Source: Asterias amurensis (taxonomy: Eukaryota > Echinodermata > Asteroidea > Forcipulatida > Asteriidae). Taken from it: DNA of 64,000 nucleotides. Both the position numbers and the translations under genes were made by a program. Where the stretch lies: positions 6,646,501-6,710,500 of the forward strand of contig NC_092666.1 of the NCBI RefSeq assembly GCF_032118995.1. Direction: 5' to 3'. Of the stretch, positions 10,580 to 21,842 are shown in pieces; within the stretch, counting starts at the first letter, position 1; the number at the start of each line of letters is the position of its first letter. The notes below the pieces were generated by a model. That model was not told the DNA's origin. It did not search any database and saw only the letters and a program-made list of their open reading frames with translations.

Positions 10580-12190
10580 TACAAAAAATGCTTGTTAGTC
10601 GCTGTGATAAAAACGCTTGTTAGTCGCTGTGAAAGAAACGCTTGTAACTTGCTGTGAAAGAAAGTAACGCTTGTTAGTCGCTTTGAAGAAACACTTGTTA
10701 GTCGCTGTGAAAGTAACGCTTGTTAGTTGCTTTCGAAGAACCGCTTGTTAGTCGCTGCGAAAGAAACGCTTGTAGTCGCTTTCAAAAGAACCGCTTGTAA
10801 GTCGCAGTGAAAAAAAAGCTTGTTAGTCGCTGTGAAAGAAACTGTTGTTAGTCATTGTGAACAGAAACGCTTGTTAGTCGCTGTGAAAGAAACGCTTGTT
10901 AGTCGCTGTGAAAGAAACGCTTGTTAGTCGCTGTGAAAGAAACGCTTATTAGTTGCTGTGAAAGAAACGCTTGTTAGTCGCTTTCGAAGAACCGCTTGTT
11001 AGTCGCTGTGAAAAAAAAGCTTGTTAGTCGCTGTGAAAGAAACTCTTGTTAGTCGTTATGAACAGAAACGCTTGTTAGTCGCTATGAAAGAAACGCTTGT
11101 TAGTCGCTGTGAAAGAAACCCTTTTTATTCGCTGTGAAAGAAACGCTTTTAAGTTGCTGTGAAAGAAACGCTTTATAGTTGCTGTGAAAGAAACGCTTGT
11201 TAGTCGTGTTAAATAAAACGCTTTTTAGTCGCTGTGAAAGTACACTTTTTAGTCGCTGTGAAAGAAACGCATTTTAGTGGCTTTAAAAGTAACGCTCGTT
11301 AGTCGCTGTGAAAAAAAAGCTTGTTAGTCGCTGTGAAAGAAACGCTCGTTAGTCGCTGTGAAAGAAATGCTTGTTAGTCGCTGTGGAAGAAACGCTTTTT
11401 ATTCACTGTGTAAGAATCGCTTTTTAGTCGCTGTGAAAGAAACGCTTGTTATTCGTGTGAAAGAAGCGCCTGTTAGTTGCTGTGAAAGAAACGCTTGTTA
11501 GTCGCTGTGAAAAGAACCGCTTGTTAGTCGCTGAAAAAGAAACGCTTAGTCGCTGTAAAAGAAACGCTTGTTAGTCGCTGTGAAAGAAACGCTTTTTAGT
11601 CACTGTGAAAGTAACGCTTTTAAGTTGCTGCGAAGGAAATGCTTGCTAGTCGCTGTGGAAGAAACGCTTTTTATTCATTGTGTAAGAAACGCTTTTTATT
11701 CGCTGTGAAAGAAACGCTTGTTAGTTGCTGTGAAAAGAAAAGCTTGTAGTCGCTCTGAAAGAAACGCTGAGCGGCTGTAAAAGAAACGCTTGTTAGTCGC
11801 TGTGAAAGAAACGCTTTCTAGTAACTGTGAAAGTAACGCTTTTTAGTCGCTGTGAAAGAAACGCTTGTTAGTCGCTGTGAAAAAAACGCTTGTTATTGTG
11901 TGAAAGAAACGCTTGTTAGTTGTGTGAAAGAAACGCTTGTTAGTCGTGTGAAAGAAACGCTTGTTATTGTGTGAAAGAAACGCTTGTTAGTCGCTGTGAA
12001 AGAAATGCTTGTTAGTCGCTTAGAAAGAAATGCTTGTTAGTCGTGTGAAAGAAACGCTTGTTAGTCGGGTGAAAGAAAAGCTTCTTAGTCCCTAGGAACG
12101 AAACGCTTGCCAGTTGTGTGAAAGAAACGCTCGTAAGTCGTGTGAAAGAATCGGTTGTTATTTAGTTGCTGTGAAAAAAACGTTTGTTAG
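10580..12190. repeat. 25-bp minisatellite, about 60 units
   Basis: The unit is approximately aaacgcttgttagtcgctgtg plus aaag. It shows many single-base variants and a few shortened units (21-23 bp, for example gaaacgcttgttattgtgtg). The array is 1.6 kb and uninterrupted. No frame stays open across it, so it is non-coding. Confidence 0.95.
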
Positions 12191-12640
12191 ACCCTGATAC
12201 TTAACTTCTGCTGCAAACACCTGGCCTCGATCACATCCAGTCACTCCAGGGACATCAAAGGGAGAGTCTTCTCAAGTTGTGGCTTTACTGATGACTGGGT
12301 AGCTCTTAGTTTTGCTTTAAGATTGAGTATCTTAGAATCAAGACTAAGACTTACACCAGTCATATATTTTCTACTTTATCCATAGCCAATGATCGTGCTG
12401 AAAGACATCGTTGGCCCTCTACATTTTTTCAATACTCTAGGCCTACAGTACACTAGGTTACCACCCATACAAACCCAAACATTGGTGGTGTCTTTTTCCC
12501 CTTGGATAAACTGCTCCTTTTTTCTTCCTCTCCTGTCTTTTTTTCCCTTTCTTCTTCCTTTTTTAATTTCTTCTTTCCGTGTCTTTATCGCAGCGCACGC
12601 AAATAAATAGCTGAGAAGTTTTTGCATTTTGCTCATTTTT
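12190..12640. other. Gene-free stretch
   Basis: Pyrimidine-rich (ttttcttcctctcctgtc...) with no supported exon. The Lys/Arg-rich minus-strand ORF here (12,376-12,636) is a by-product of the polypyrimidine tract. Confidence 0.4.
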
Positions 12641-13490
12641 TACGCATTTTTGTTCCTATTTTTTTCGGCATTTTGTGTTTGTGAAAAATACCTTTAACCT
12701 GTGTGTGTATGTGTAACAGGTCCCCCCCTCCTTATTTATCTTTTTTTTTTTTTTACTTTTATTTAAATGGGCAAGGGTCAAAGACATGTTGTTTATTTAT
12801 TGTCAGAATGGATGTAATGCTGATATTTGGATGGTAAATATTAATTTAGCTCAGGTCTAAATTGTCTATTTACTACTCCAAAATCGAACACTAATCAATC
12901 ATTAATGGGACAGACAATTGTTGACTTTACAGTTACCTCTAAGACATTTGGTGGGTTTTGGGAGGGTTATTTTATTGCTCTACAAAGACACTTTATGGTT
13001 ACATTTTTGCATTTTTCTTATTTTTTTTTGCAATTTGCATTTTGCATTTGTGAAAAAGACCTTTAACTTGTGTGTATGTGTACAACAGGTCCCCCCTCCT
13101 AGTTTATCATTTGAACCTTTATTTAAATGGGCAAGGGTATGTTTATTTATTGTCAGAATTGATGTAATTCGGATGGTAAATATTAATTTAGCTCTGGTCT
13201 AAATTGTTTATTTACTACTCCAAAATTGAACACTAATCAATAATTAATGGGGCTGACAATTGTTGACTTAATGGTTACCTCTAAGACATTTGGTGGGTTT
13301 TGGGAGGGTTGTTTTATTGCCCAGGGCAGTTGCCCTTCTAAAGACACCTCATGGTTACCTCTAAGACACTTGGTGGGTTTTGGGAGGGTTGTTTAGTTGC
13401 CCAGGGCAATTGCCCTTCTAAAGACATGGTTACCTCTAAAACACTTGGTGGGTTTTGGGAGGGTTGTTTAGTTGCCCTAATTCTAAAGAC
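12640..13490. repeat. Local tandem duplications
   Basis: Blocks containing cctttaacctgtgtgtgtat...aacaggtcccccc recur at about 12,690 and 13,060. Blocks with ggttacctctaagacatttg and gtgggttttgggagggttgt recur at about 12,930, 13,270, 13,350 and 13,430. The region grew by nested duplication of 80-350 bp segments. Confidence 0.8.
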
Positions 13491-13869
13491 GTAAATTGAC
13501 CTGTTATTAAGTTTGTATAAGCATTGCGCTATTTTAAATATAAAATCACAACAATTTTAAATAACATAACAACTGATGACTTGAAGTACCAACCCCACAG
13601 AAATTTCCAGTAAGACTAGTCTCCTAACTAACAAGCATCATCGGCTTCGACCGATATGCAAATTAAGAAATGCCGAGGAAACTCTGATGAGGTCACCTTG
13701 AAATCTCTACTAGCAAGGACACATCAACAAGATCGAGGAACATTGGGGCGGGGGCACAACGGGGGTTGGACTCTGCAAGAGAGCGGGTTAGATCTCCTCT
13801 TACCCTTCGCCGACTTCACACACCTCCTCTTTTACACCTTAACGTCAACTTGCGTTTTCCGACCTCCAC

Positions 13870-14160
13870 TATAGCGCTCTAGTTTAATAATGTAACTTTG
13901 TTTTTCGTTACTTTATGGAAAATGTCCAATGATTTAAGCAGGTTTTAACTGATAAATTATAACGATTCAATTAAAAAAAAAAAAAACATGTGAAAACACA
14001 TGAATTGGGTTGTTTCCCGCTATAGCGCTCTTTAAAAGAGTAACTTTGTTTGTCAATACTGTTTAGAAGGTTAAATTGTTTAAGCAGTTTTAAACTAATG
14101 AATGATAACATCCAGTTCAACTAAAATATCAATGTTTAAACACATGAATTTGGGAAAATT
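13870..14160. repeat. Two-unit tandem duplication (about 165 bp)
   Basis: ctatagcgctct...gtaactttgttt...gtttaagcag...ttttaa...aaacacatgaattggg occurs twice in series, moderately diverged. Confidence 0.65.
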
Positions 14161-14359
14161 GGATTTTTGTCTCTTGTGACAAATGAAGTGTAAGAACATT
14201 GGGTCTCCGAATACATTAATACATTGTATAATAACAGTTGTTCAGCAGAATAAAATAAAAATTACGAACAAAATAAATTCCAAAATCTATCAAAGAGATG
14301 AATATTATTGCACAAACAAAGTTACAAGTGGAGGTCGGATTTTGCCAAGTTTTCCTTAC

Positions 14360-14449
14360 CTGAATCCGGCGATGACTCCAGCGATGACTCCAGCGTTGAC
14401 TCCAGATCCACAGATATAACACACCCAAACCACACATCCATAGATAAAA
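14360..14449 (-). CDS. Candidate exon 3 of the uncharacterised minus-strand gene
   Basis: The donor at 14,360 is strong (gattcag|gtaagg). Three 3' splice sites are possible. One after gaccag (14,449) gives a 90-bp phase-1 exon consistent with its neighbours. One after gctgaag opens a hydrophobic frame, VVWVCYICGSGVNAGVIAG, that looks like a membrane helix but ends out of phase with the next exon. One after tttccag (14,515) gives a terminal exon encoding QRQRAASENIFLLKTLKSL and a stop. Alternative splicing is possible and the reading frame is uncertain. Confidence 0.25.
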
Positions 14450-14529
14450 CTGGTCACAGACTCTTGAGAGTCTTCAGCAAAAAGATGTTCTCACTTGCTG
14501 CTCGCTGTCTCTGACCTGGAAAAAAACAA

Positions 14530-15610
14530 CCCCTAAATTATTTACTATTTTAGTCAAAGTTTCATTTTAACTCTAAAAATCGTAATACAAGTCCAACCAA
14601 ATTACGTTCTGTGGATGTCTCAGTTGTTCCTTTTGCTATGTTACTCCACGATAAAAAGTTACAGCCTACAATACACAACATATTCACTGTCACTGACTTG
14701 GAATTCCATCTTTAAAGGCAGGGCCATTTTTTTTATTTTGCAAAAGGCACTTTCATCGGAAAATAGAAAAAACATTTGAAAGGGGAACCAAGGTCATGGC
14801 CTCCGTTGCCTACGTATCATACCAGGCCTGCTGTCAAGCATAAAGTTTGATAAGTTTCCACCAAATTTTGAAACGAAAACAAAACGCCTTGAGATTGTTT
14901 GCCCATGTGTTTCTGTTGTCATCTTTATTTCTGCCAAGGTTTGCATACCAAGTGTCTGCTAAATGTAAGAGTCAGCCTGGTTCAACAAATGTTTCGATCA
15001 GCAGCCATCTTTTCATTACAAATTGCTTTACCTAGAGAATTTATGCAAGACTAGTGTAGAAATGAATTTCAGAATATCTGCCTTCTAGCCATATATGAGA
15101 AAATATGAAGTAGAAAGCACACAACATAGAAACAAATTGGAATGCAATCATTTGAAAACAAATTGCCCATTAGGGGCCATTCATAAATGTTTTTAAAAAA
15201 TTCTCAAAAGTGTTTTGAACCCACCCACCCACCCCAAATTTCAATTTTTAAATATTTATTTACTTCACAATCATACTCTATAAACTCAATAATAAAGTAA
15301 TGTCTTAAATTATGCAGATTTATCAGGTCAAAGGACTCCAACATAGAGCAGATCGAGCAGCCTTCTTTATTTTATCATGTAAAAATAAAATAAGTTATTT
15401 CTTTTGACCCACCCACCAACAATTACGAAAAAAGATCGATATATTTTTTAAACATTGACTATTATGAATGGCCCCTTAATGAAGTTGAATGGTAAACCCT
15501 TCATTTTCAAACAAAAGAAAATGAGCTGGTTATTAAAATGAATGAATTTTGGCAATAAAAAAAAACCAACTGATGAGATTTCTAACTTTAGGGTTTGTGA
15601 TAACAGCAAC
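14530..15610. other. Gene-free stretch
   Basis: AT-rich; contains 'taggggccattcataaatg' near 15,172 and its inverted form near 15,463 (atgaatggccccttaatg). These mark a roughly 300-bp element with short inverted ends and no coding content. Confidence 0.4.
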
Positions 15611-15614
15611 TCAC

Positions 15615-15719
15615 CTTTCGTTGTGTAGTTCCACATGGCCATCTTCGCATGGTGGAGTGTTGCAACTAGGTAAAACTTTACACTGGTCAGACACGAGTCC
15701 ATGAAAAGATCAAAAAGAC
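15615..15719 (-). CDS. Candidate exon 2 of the uncharacterised minus-strand gene
   Basis: 105 bp with an excellent acceptor (ttttttcccttgcag) and donor (cgaaag|gtgagt). Only one of the three frames is open. It encodes LFDLFMDSCLTSVKFYLVAT followed by LHHAKMAMWNYTTK, and it begins and ends in phase 1. This matches the phase of the proposed first exon (17,599-17,629) and of exons 3 and 4. Of all segments proposed for this gene, this one looks most like a real exon. I do not recognise the protein. Confidence 0.4.
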
Positions 15720-15779
15720 CTGCAAGGGAAAAAAGAGCTAAATTATGACAGGAGAAAGAAATGTTGACTTTATTAGACA

Positions 15780-16423
15780 TAGTAATTACTCAAAATAAAT
15801 ATTAGCATAAAGCACTACTTTGTAACAAGTAATGGAGAGCTGTTGTTAGAATAAAACATTGTGTGAGACAGCTCCCTCTGAAGTAGCGTAGTTTTTAAGA
15901 AAGAAGAAATTTCTCACTAAAATATTTGATTCTGGTTTTGAGCTGAGTGTGGTCTAAATGAAATGCTGCTATATAAGAACCCATTATCTTGTATAGTGTT
16001 GTATTGTATTGTATATTGAGACTTCAGAATTAGATTTTGAGGTCGCGAAATCAAGCATCTAAAAGCACACAAATTGTGCAACGAGGGACTTTTTTGCTTC
16101 CATTAGTCTCTCGTTTTTTTTATGCATTATGTTGAGAAACACTAAGTGGAAAAAATGGGCCCAATTTCATAGAGCTGCTTAAGCACAAAATTTTGCTTAA
16201 GCGAAAAAATCATTGGCTAGTAAAATCAGATTATTGGCCAAGACTCCACTCAATTTTTTTGCTAAGTAAACAACAGCTAAATACCAGTCACAAGCAATGT
16301 ATATGGCATTTAATTCTGGCCAGTAACATGTGTAAAATAAGCGAGCTATTTTCGTGCTTAAGCAAATTTTTTGCTTAAGCAGCTCTATAAAATTGGCCCC
16401 AGGTCTTTGACAATTACTTGCGT
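15780..16423 (+). repeat. K1 MITE, diverged and interrupted
   Basis: Recognisable blocks gtaattactcaaaataaata, gaggtcgcgaaatcaagcat and ggtctttgacaattact are present in order. Foreign sequence at about 15,960-16,010 and the MITE6 copy at 16,157-16,402 split it. Confidence 0.7.
16157..16402. repeat. MITE6 copy nested in K1
   Basis: Left gggcccaatttcatagagct, right agcagctctataaaattggc-ccc. Internal cttaagcacaaaattttgct and its inverse near the right end. Removing it restores the K1 sequence '...gtgg[gap]ggtctttgacaatta'. Confidence 0.85.
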
Positions 16424-16689
16424 CCAATTCTAGTAATTAGCTTTTCAATTCTGTTGAATGTCAAAGATAAGTCATACCTTGTCTATACTGCTTGTTAAAA
16501 TAAAAACAGTTTACACGTAAAAATCTGAAGAAAGTTGTATCCCGTTTAAACTTTTGTTTTCTAACTTTATTCCAGTCCGGTGAAAGTTTTAAGCTAGAAG
16601 CCCTGCAATCTTGTGGCAATTTACACCCAATTCAATGTCTGAAGTATTGGTATCAAATGGAACAAAGCTTGACCCAAGTTCACTTAACT

Positions 16690-16840
16690 GGGGTCGATTT
16701 CACAAAGAGTTAGAACTAGTCCTAGCTTAGGACTAGTCCTAGGAGATATACAAATTGCATGGATAGTCCTAAGTTAGGACGAGTAACTGGTCCTAACTCG
16801 AGATAAGACTAGTCCTAACTCTTTGTGAAATTCACCCCTG
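16690..16840. repeat. MITE7 (GGGGTCGATTTCACAAAGAG), intact short copy
   Basis: Inverted ends ggggtcgatttcacaaagag and ctttgtgaaattcacccc. The interior is filled with alternating cctaagttagga-type inverted motifs. Length is about 150 bp; non-coding. Confidence 0.85.
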
Positions 16841-17052
16841 GTCTCATTATTTCAAGACCACTTACGCATAAATTATACTCTCAGAAAGACACCAGTGTTC
16901 AAGCAAAGTACTTTTCAATTGAGTATCAAGTACTGTTGAGTACTCAGCGTTCGAACTGAACAGGTGAACGAGTAGTAGGCTACTGCTCAAGTTTGAGTAC
17001 TTTAGCTGCTGAGTGTACAAGTGTTAAGGTACCAAATTTTCCGTTTTCCCAG

Positions 17053-17128
17053 CACGGAGTCGCTTGGATTTGAATCAAAGACCTCCAAATTAATGTGCCG
17101 GTGCTCCATCAACTGAGCTAGCACTTTG
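17053..17128 (-). repeat. tRNA-like sequence (SINE head or tRNA pseudogene)
   Basis: On the minus strand the segment reads gctagctcagttgatggagc (A-box-like) and, about 35 bases on, gattcaaatcc (B-box-like), with tRNA-like spacing. The acceptor stem pairs poorly and the B box differs from GGTTCGAATCC, so a functional tRNA is unlikely. It directly abuts a K2 MITE. Confidence 0.5.
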
Positions 17129-17130
17129 TT

Positions 17131-17474
17131 AAAGGATTTTGGTACTTTTTTGTAGCACAAAACTCAATGTCCAAAGATTTACATTAAACTTACACCGTTT
17201 GAAGATAATGATAGTAGAAAGCATACCTTAAAATATAAGTTGCTGAGGTGCTGTAGTTTTTGAGAAATGAGTAAAACAATGTCATGAAAATACGTTTTAC
17301 ATGCTAAAATATTTTTATGACATTGTTGTACTCATTTCTCAAAAACTACAGCACCTCAGCAAATAATATTTTCAGGGAAGCTTTCTACTATCATTATCTT
17401 CAAACTGTGTCAGCTTAGTGTAAATCTGTGGACTTGTGTTTTTTGTCCTACAAAAAGTACATAGAACCTTTATG
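17131..17474. repeat. K2 foldback MITE
   Basis: Starts ttaaaggattttggtacttt and ends aaaaagtacatagaaccttt. The long arms share gaggtgctgtagtttttgag and its complement, with the usual tacatgctaaaat loop. Confidence 0.85.
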
Positions 17475-17559
17475 GAGGTCTCCCTATTTTGTCAGTATCT
17501 TGGTTTTGGGTACCAGTCAGAAGCAATGCAACAAGGATCACACCTATGTTTCTGACAAT

Positions 17560-18060
17560 GGAAATTCACAAACAACATGAGGCCTGGTGTCTTTTTACCT
17601 TTCAGGTTTGTGGACTTCATTGGAGCCATCCTTGCTCGATGTTTAGTAACGCCGTCGCCAATCATTCTCCTTCTTTAGAGAATGTCCTCCCGCTGTCATC
17701 CGGATACAACTTGAGATAATGAGATATTGAAGCCAACTTCAAGAAGAAGCTCAACAGGGAAATAAGCCCGGTGCGGAGGGATTTGCTACAGCTATCTTCA
17801 AGAGAAAGCTTGGCCTCTTCCTCGGAGCCTCTGGTCACACGAGCTCAACATCAATGTCGGCAGTTCAGTTCTCAACTCTGTAGTGACGTACTGAAGCATT
17901 TTACACACACTGCAGCCATCATTTACAGTGCTGCCAAAATAAAGCAAAACTGGTTAAAGTTAGTTAGCTGTTGTCTTTTGACATTGCATCAAGGATAAGA
18001 GATGCAGAATCATCTCATTTGCATAACAAAGAGATTTGCATACAGTTTAGCAAAGCCTTG
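17560..18060 (-). repeat. Promoter/first-exon-like segment, copy 1 of 2
   Basis: Paralogous to 19,490-20,230 (shared agcccggtgcggagggattt, gctcaacatcaatgtcggca and ctcatttgcataac blocks). On the minus strand each copy ends in a splice-donor-like site; here acctgaaag|gtaaaaag. In this copy an ATG at 17,629 reads MAPMKSTNLK up to the donor at 17,599, in phase 1 with the exon at 15,615-15,719. GC content is higher than the surroundings, as for a promoter-proximal exon. Confidence 0.45.
17599..17629 (-). CDS. Candidate first coding exon of the uncharacterised gene
   Basis: Reads MAPMKSTNLK from the ATG at 17,629 to a donor aaag|gtaaaaag. The leftover G joins GT of the exon at 15,719 to give Gly. 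Joined with candidate exons 2-4 the product would be about 132 residues with no recognised domain. The paralogous segment near 19,515-19,545 has an ATG followed six codons later by a stop, so it would not encode this start. Confidence 0.3.
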
Positions 18061-18304
18061 CTTTGAAGAATGCATAGAAACTAGTAATAGTTTCTTTTAA
18101 TTATTCAGCGCCCAGGCGCATGTGTACATGTAGAGGCGTGAAATAAATCTTCATTATTATTGTTATTATTATTTATATTATTATTATTATTATTATTGTT
18201 ATTATTAAACTGAAGATAAAATAAGAACACTGCTGTATGTTTTTATGCTTTTTGGTCCTGTAACTAAGATGTATGTTCAAGGTAAGCAAGAGAGTGGTTG
18301 TAAA
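18060..18304. other. SINE-like tail
   Basis: The segment cagcgcccaggcgcatgtg ... gaaataaatcttc is followed by a long (att)n tract at about 18,150-18,205, resembling the 3' tail of tRNA-derived SINEs. Confidence 0.4.
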
Positions 18305-18522
18305 GACCCTTCCCATGAAATATGTAAATTTCACATAGCGCATGCGCATTAACATTTTGGTTGGCAAAATTAGGGAAAATCGCGCCGTTTTGTACATGGC
18401 TAATGGCTGCGAGAGGCAGACGCGATTGCGCGTCTACTTAGTGCACAACTCTATGGCGTTTGCCAACCAATAGGGTCTGTTCGCATGCGTGAATGTAATT
18501 AGCATATTTCATGGGAAGGGTC
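18305..18522. repeat. MITE8 (GACCCTTCCCATGAAATATG)
   Basis: Inverted ends gacccttcccatgaaatatg and catatttcatgggaagggtc (218 bp). Internal ggttggcaaa / tttgccaacc form a second inverted pair. No coding content. Confidence 0.85.
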
Positions 18523-19046
18523 CATTATAGGCCCTATGCATTATTAAGCCCCCCCCAAAAAAAACAAAAGGGATACAAAGAAGAAATAAAACCTTTTTTT
18601 GAAGGAATCAGGGTCAAATATACACAATGCTTTTCTGAACAAGTATTTGTGAAAAACTAAAAATACTTTTTCTCTTAAAAGGGGGTAAACCTAAGATATA
18701 ATTGCAACAACAGTGACGCAAGTAGTACAACACAATAACTGTGTCTATAGAAAAAAGTAAGAGTTTAAATGGCGTTCCAGAAAATAATGTCAAATTATGT
18801 CGAAAACAATATGAAAACAATGAAAATTGCCCTTTAAAGGATTTCATTCATTCATTCATTCATTAAGGTTTATTAAAAATATCACCAAAAATCCACGACA
18901 GAAGTTAAAAAGACTTAAATTGGCGTGCTTACATTCATTTTTGTTAAAAATTATTAAAAAAACAACTGACTTAAAAAAGAGAAGAAAAACTGAAGGCATA
19001 AATGCACAAAAAATGATAAAAATTTGATTAAATTTGATAACAATTT
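18523..19046. other. Gene-free stretch
   Basis: AT-rich sequence with a short (attc)n run near 18,845. No exon or complete repeat recognised. Confidence 0.4.
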
Positions 19047-19414
19047 TGATTTGGGTACTTTTTGTAACACAAAACACATTGTCCACAGATTTACGTTAAA
19101 CTTACACAGTGGGAAGATAATGATACTGAAAGCGTACCTTAACACATCCGTTGCTGAGGTGCTGTAGTTTTTGAGAAATGAGTAAAACAATGTCATGAAA
19201 GTAAATTTTTACATGCTAAAATATTCTTTGTCTCATGATCACTGAGACAAAAAATTATTTTCATGATATTGTTTTACTCATTTTTTCTAAAACTAAACCA
19301 ACTCAGCAGGAAGCTTTCTTTTCTTCTATCATTATCTTCAAACTGTGTACATTTAGTGTAAATTTGTAGACATTGTGGGTTTTTTTTCCAACAAAAAGTA
19401 CATAGACCCTTTAA
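19047..19414. repeat. K2 foldback MITE
   Basis: Left ttgggtactttttgtaacac, right aaaaagtacatagacccttt followed by AAAA. Right arm is more diverged (ttctaaaactaaaccaactc). Confidence 0.8.
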
Positions 19415-19489
19415 AAGCAAAGTTTGGAATCTCTCCGATTTATTTTCTTTGTTACCAAATACAACCAGTGTGAGCGTTTTGAATTAAAA

Positions 19490-20230
19490 AACAACATTAG
19501 GCCTGGGTGTTTACCTTTCTGGTTTGTGGACTTCACACAGCGGCAGCAGCCATCCTTGCGGGGCCGGGCTGCTGCAGCTCTAGTCCCACGGTCTGGTTGG
19601 GTGTGCTCTGGTCCCGCGCCGGGTGGGCTGGGTCGTATGCTCTTGCAGTGGACCTTTGGTCAGTACCGCCTTCGCAAGTCAGTATTTATTCCCGTTGTCA
19701 TCGAGATCCAACTAATAAAGAGTGACACTTTGAAGCCAACTTGAAGAAGCAAGCAACTGAAAGCTCAACAGAGAAGTAAGCCCCGGTGCGGAGGGATTTG
19801 CTACAGCTATCTTCAAGAGAAAGCTGGGCCTCTTCCCCGGAGCCTCTGGTCGCTCGAGCTCAACATCAATGTCGGCAGCAATTTCGTAAAGTTCAGTTCT
19901 CACTCTATGGCGACGACGTACTGAAGCATTCTACACACACTGAGGTCATTAACACTGCTGCAAACACACACCAACAAATCACCTATTTTATAGAAAACTA
20001 ATTAAAGTTAACTAGGTTTTTAATTTGGATACAAGCAAGTGCGGGGGTTACTTTTAAGTGGGCGAGAAAATGTAGCAACCCTCGTGTTCAGTCCGCAGTA
20101 CCAGTGTAAAACCACATGGTTTCGCCCACTGCTGGTAGTAGTTAGCTGTTGCCAAAAAGAGCATTGCATTCAGGATACGAAACACGGAATCGTCTCATTT
20201 GCATAACCAAGATATTTGCATACAGTTTGG
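19490..20230 (-). repeat. Promoter/first-exon-like segment, copy 2 of 2
   Basis: Paralogue of 17,560-18,060 with an additional GC-rich block (about 19,545-19,680, gcggcagcagcc...cgcgccgggtggg). A minus-strand donor-like site lies at 19,515 (accagaaag|gtaaac). Confidence 0.5.
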
Positions 20231-21037
20231 CAAAGTATTACTTTAAAGAATGCGGGGAATTTACAAGATGCCTGCAAACTTATTTTGGTAACCTGTTTTT
20301 GGCGTGGTTTTTACGGTCGAGTGCATTTTGCTGAGCAAACAAAAATCTTAACAACAAAATTACCAAGAATAAAGAGGGGGATCAGCGTGTTCATAAACTG
20401 GATTAAAACAAAAGTCAGGCTAATATGGTTGGTTTTCAGAGGAATAACTAGAAAATACCCCTTTCCCCCCAACAGTGAACCGGTATTATTATTATCATTT
20501 ATTATTATTATTATTTCATTATTATTATTATTTTTTTTTGGGGGGGGGGGAGGGGGAGGTTAGTATAGTTTAATTTATTTGTAAATTTAAAAAAAATGAA
20601 TGTCAAAAATTTACTTTTTTGTAATGTTGCCTCAGCACATCTTTGTGAAGTGCATGACAAATTATAGCCATTTTTATAAAAATCGCTGAAGAACATTGGA
20701 CAAATGATTTTTTTTTGTAATGGGGGTGGGGGGGAATGAGAAAATGTCTCGGAACACTGCAAAGAAATGTCTTGAAAACTGAGTTGGGCACCTCAACAGC
20801 TCTCCATTGTTCGTTACCAAGTAAATTTTACGCTAACAATTATTTTGAGTAATTACCAAAAGTGTCCATGCCTTTACCAGTCACTATAATGTAAACGTCA
20901 TAATGTAATTTGGCTGATAACCTATGTTTGTTTTTTACATGCTTAGCAGGTTTTTGTGCATACAAGCTTAATGGAAATTGGACCCTTTGCTGAAAGACGC
21001 CTCTCTTTGACAACTACCAATAGTGTCCAGTGTCTTT
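20230..21037. repeat. K1 MITE fragments and simple sequence
   Basis: (att)n with a 12-bp poly(G) run at 20,480-20,555. K1 fragments at about 20,786-20,880 (ctctccattgttcgttacca ... tgcctttacc) and 20,996-21,040 (gtgtccagtgtctttaa) look like the two ends of one broken copy. Confidence 0.6.
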
Positions 21038-21414
21038 AAATGAACCTGTTGCCTTGGATCGGTCGAGTTGGTCTTTGAAAAGCGTTTGTAACCGTTTGTT
21101 ATAAAATGCATATGATTAGAAAGATATTTTAAAAGCAGAACATAATGATCCACACAAACATGCCTCGAAATTGCGTGGTTTTCCTTTTACCTCGTCGACT
21201 AACACGGTCGGCTATTCATCGGAGTCAAATTTTTGACTCCTATAAATGGCCGACCGTGTTAGTTTGCAAAGTAAAAGGAAAACCACGCAATTTCGAGGCA
21301 AATGTGAGTGGATCATTGTATTCTACTTTTAAAAGATATTCTGCATTTTATAACAAACGGTTACAAACGCTTTTCAAAGACCAACTCGACCGATCCGAGG
21401 CAACGTGTTCCTTA
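21038..21414. repeat. K4 foldback MITE (GCCTTGGATCGGTCGAG)
   Basis: Almost the whole element is one inverted repeat: gttgccttggatcggtcgag on the left and ctcgaccgatccgaggcaac on the right, and gtcgactaacacggtcggc against gccgaccgtgttag near the centre. Left flank TTAA, right ccTTAAacg. Copies lie at 22,270 (half) and 41,018 (whole). Confidence 0.85.
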
Positions 21415-21842
21415 AACGATATTTCAAACCAAATTCTTCTTCATGTTGTGAATTGAAACAAAACTCGAATAATCTGAATGTCACTTTGTCAAAATCGAAC
21501 TTGTCAAAACATCCTTTGAAAACCCTGTATAATGGAATATGCAAGCGAATCAAACGTCACTTTCGATCGTAGATAACAGGAATCATTTAAGTTATTGCTA
21601 ATCTTGTACTTAGTGAGGGATAACAATAAGAAATCAATAATAGTAACATGGGACACTGAAAGAAAAAAATCTCACACAAATAATTTCCATACAAAACTTC
21701 AAGAATAAGTTGGTGTTTTATTCTCTTGAGAAAATAGAATAAGCTGTTGCAAACAACTTACCAACAAAATGGAAAGAAAATAGTTAATGGCCTGACATTT
21801 CGACCTAAGCCAAGTCTTATTCTTTTATTCTCTCATTACATT

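Noticed and set aside
12376-12636. Lys/Arg-rich minus-strand ORF (86 residues)
   Set aside because: Produced by a polypyrimidine tract; composition is low complexity and the plus strand is also open.
13680-13710. ctgatgagg...ttgaaat resembling a hammerhead ribozyme core
   Set aside because: Stem II between CTGATGA and GAAA cannot form beyond two or three weak pairs and no stem III or cleavage triplet is placed correctly.
14183-14437. GATGACTCCA repeat read as a short WSHR-repeat protein
   Set aside because: Three short tandem units only; the frame depends on an arbitrary start and conflicts with the splice-consistent frame.
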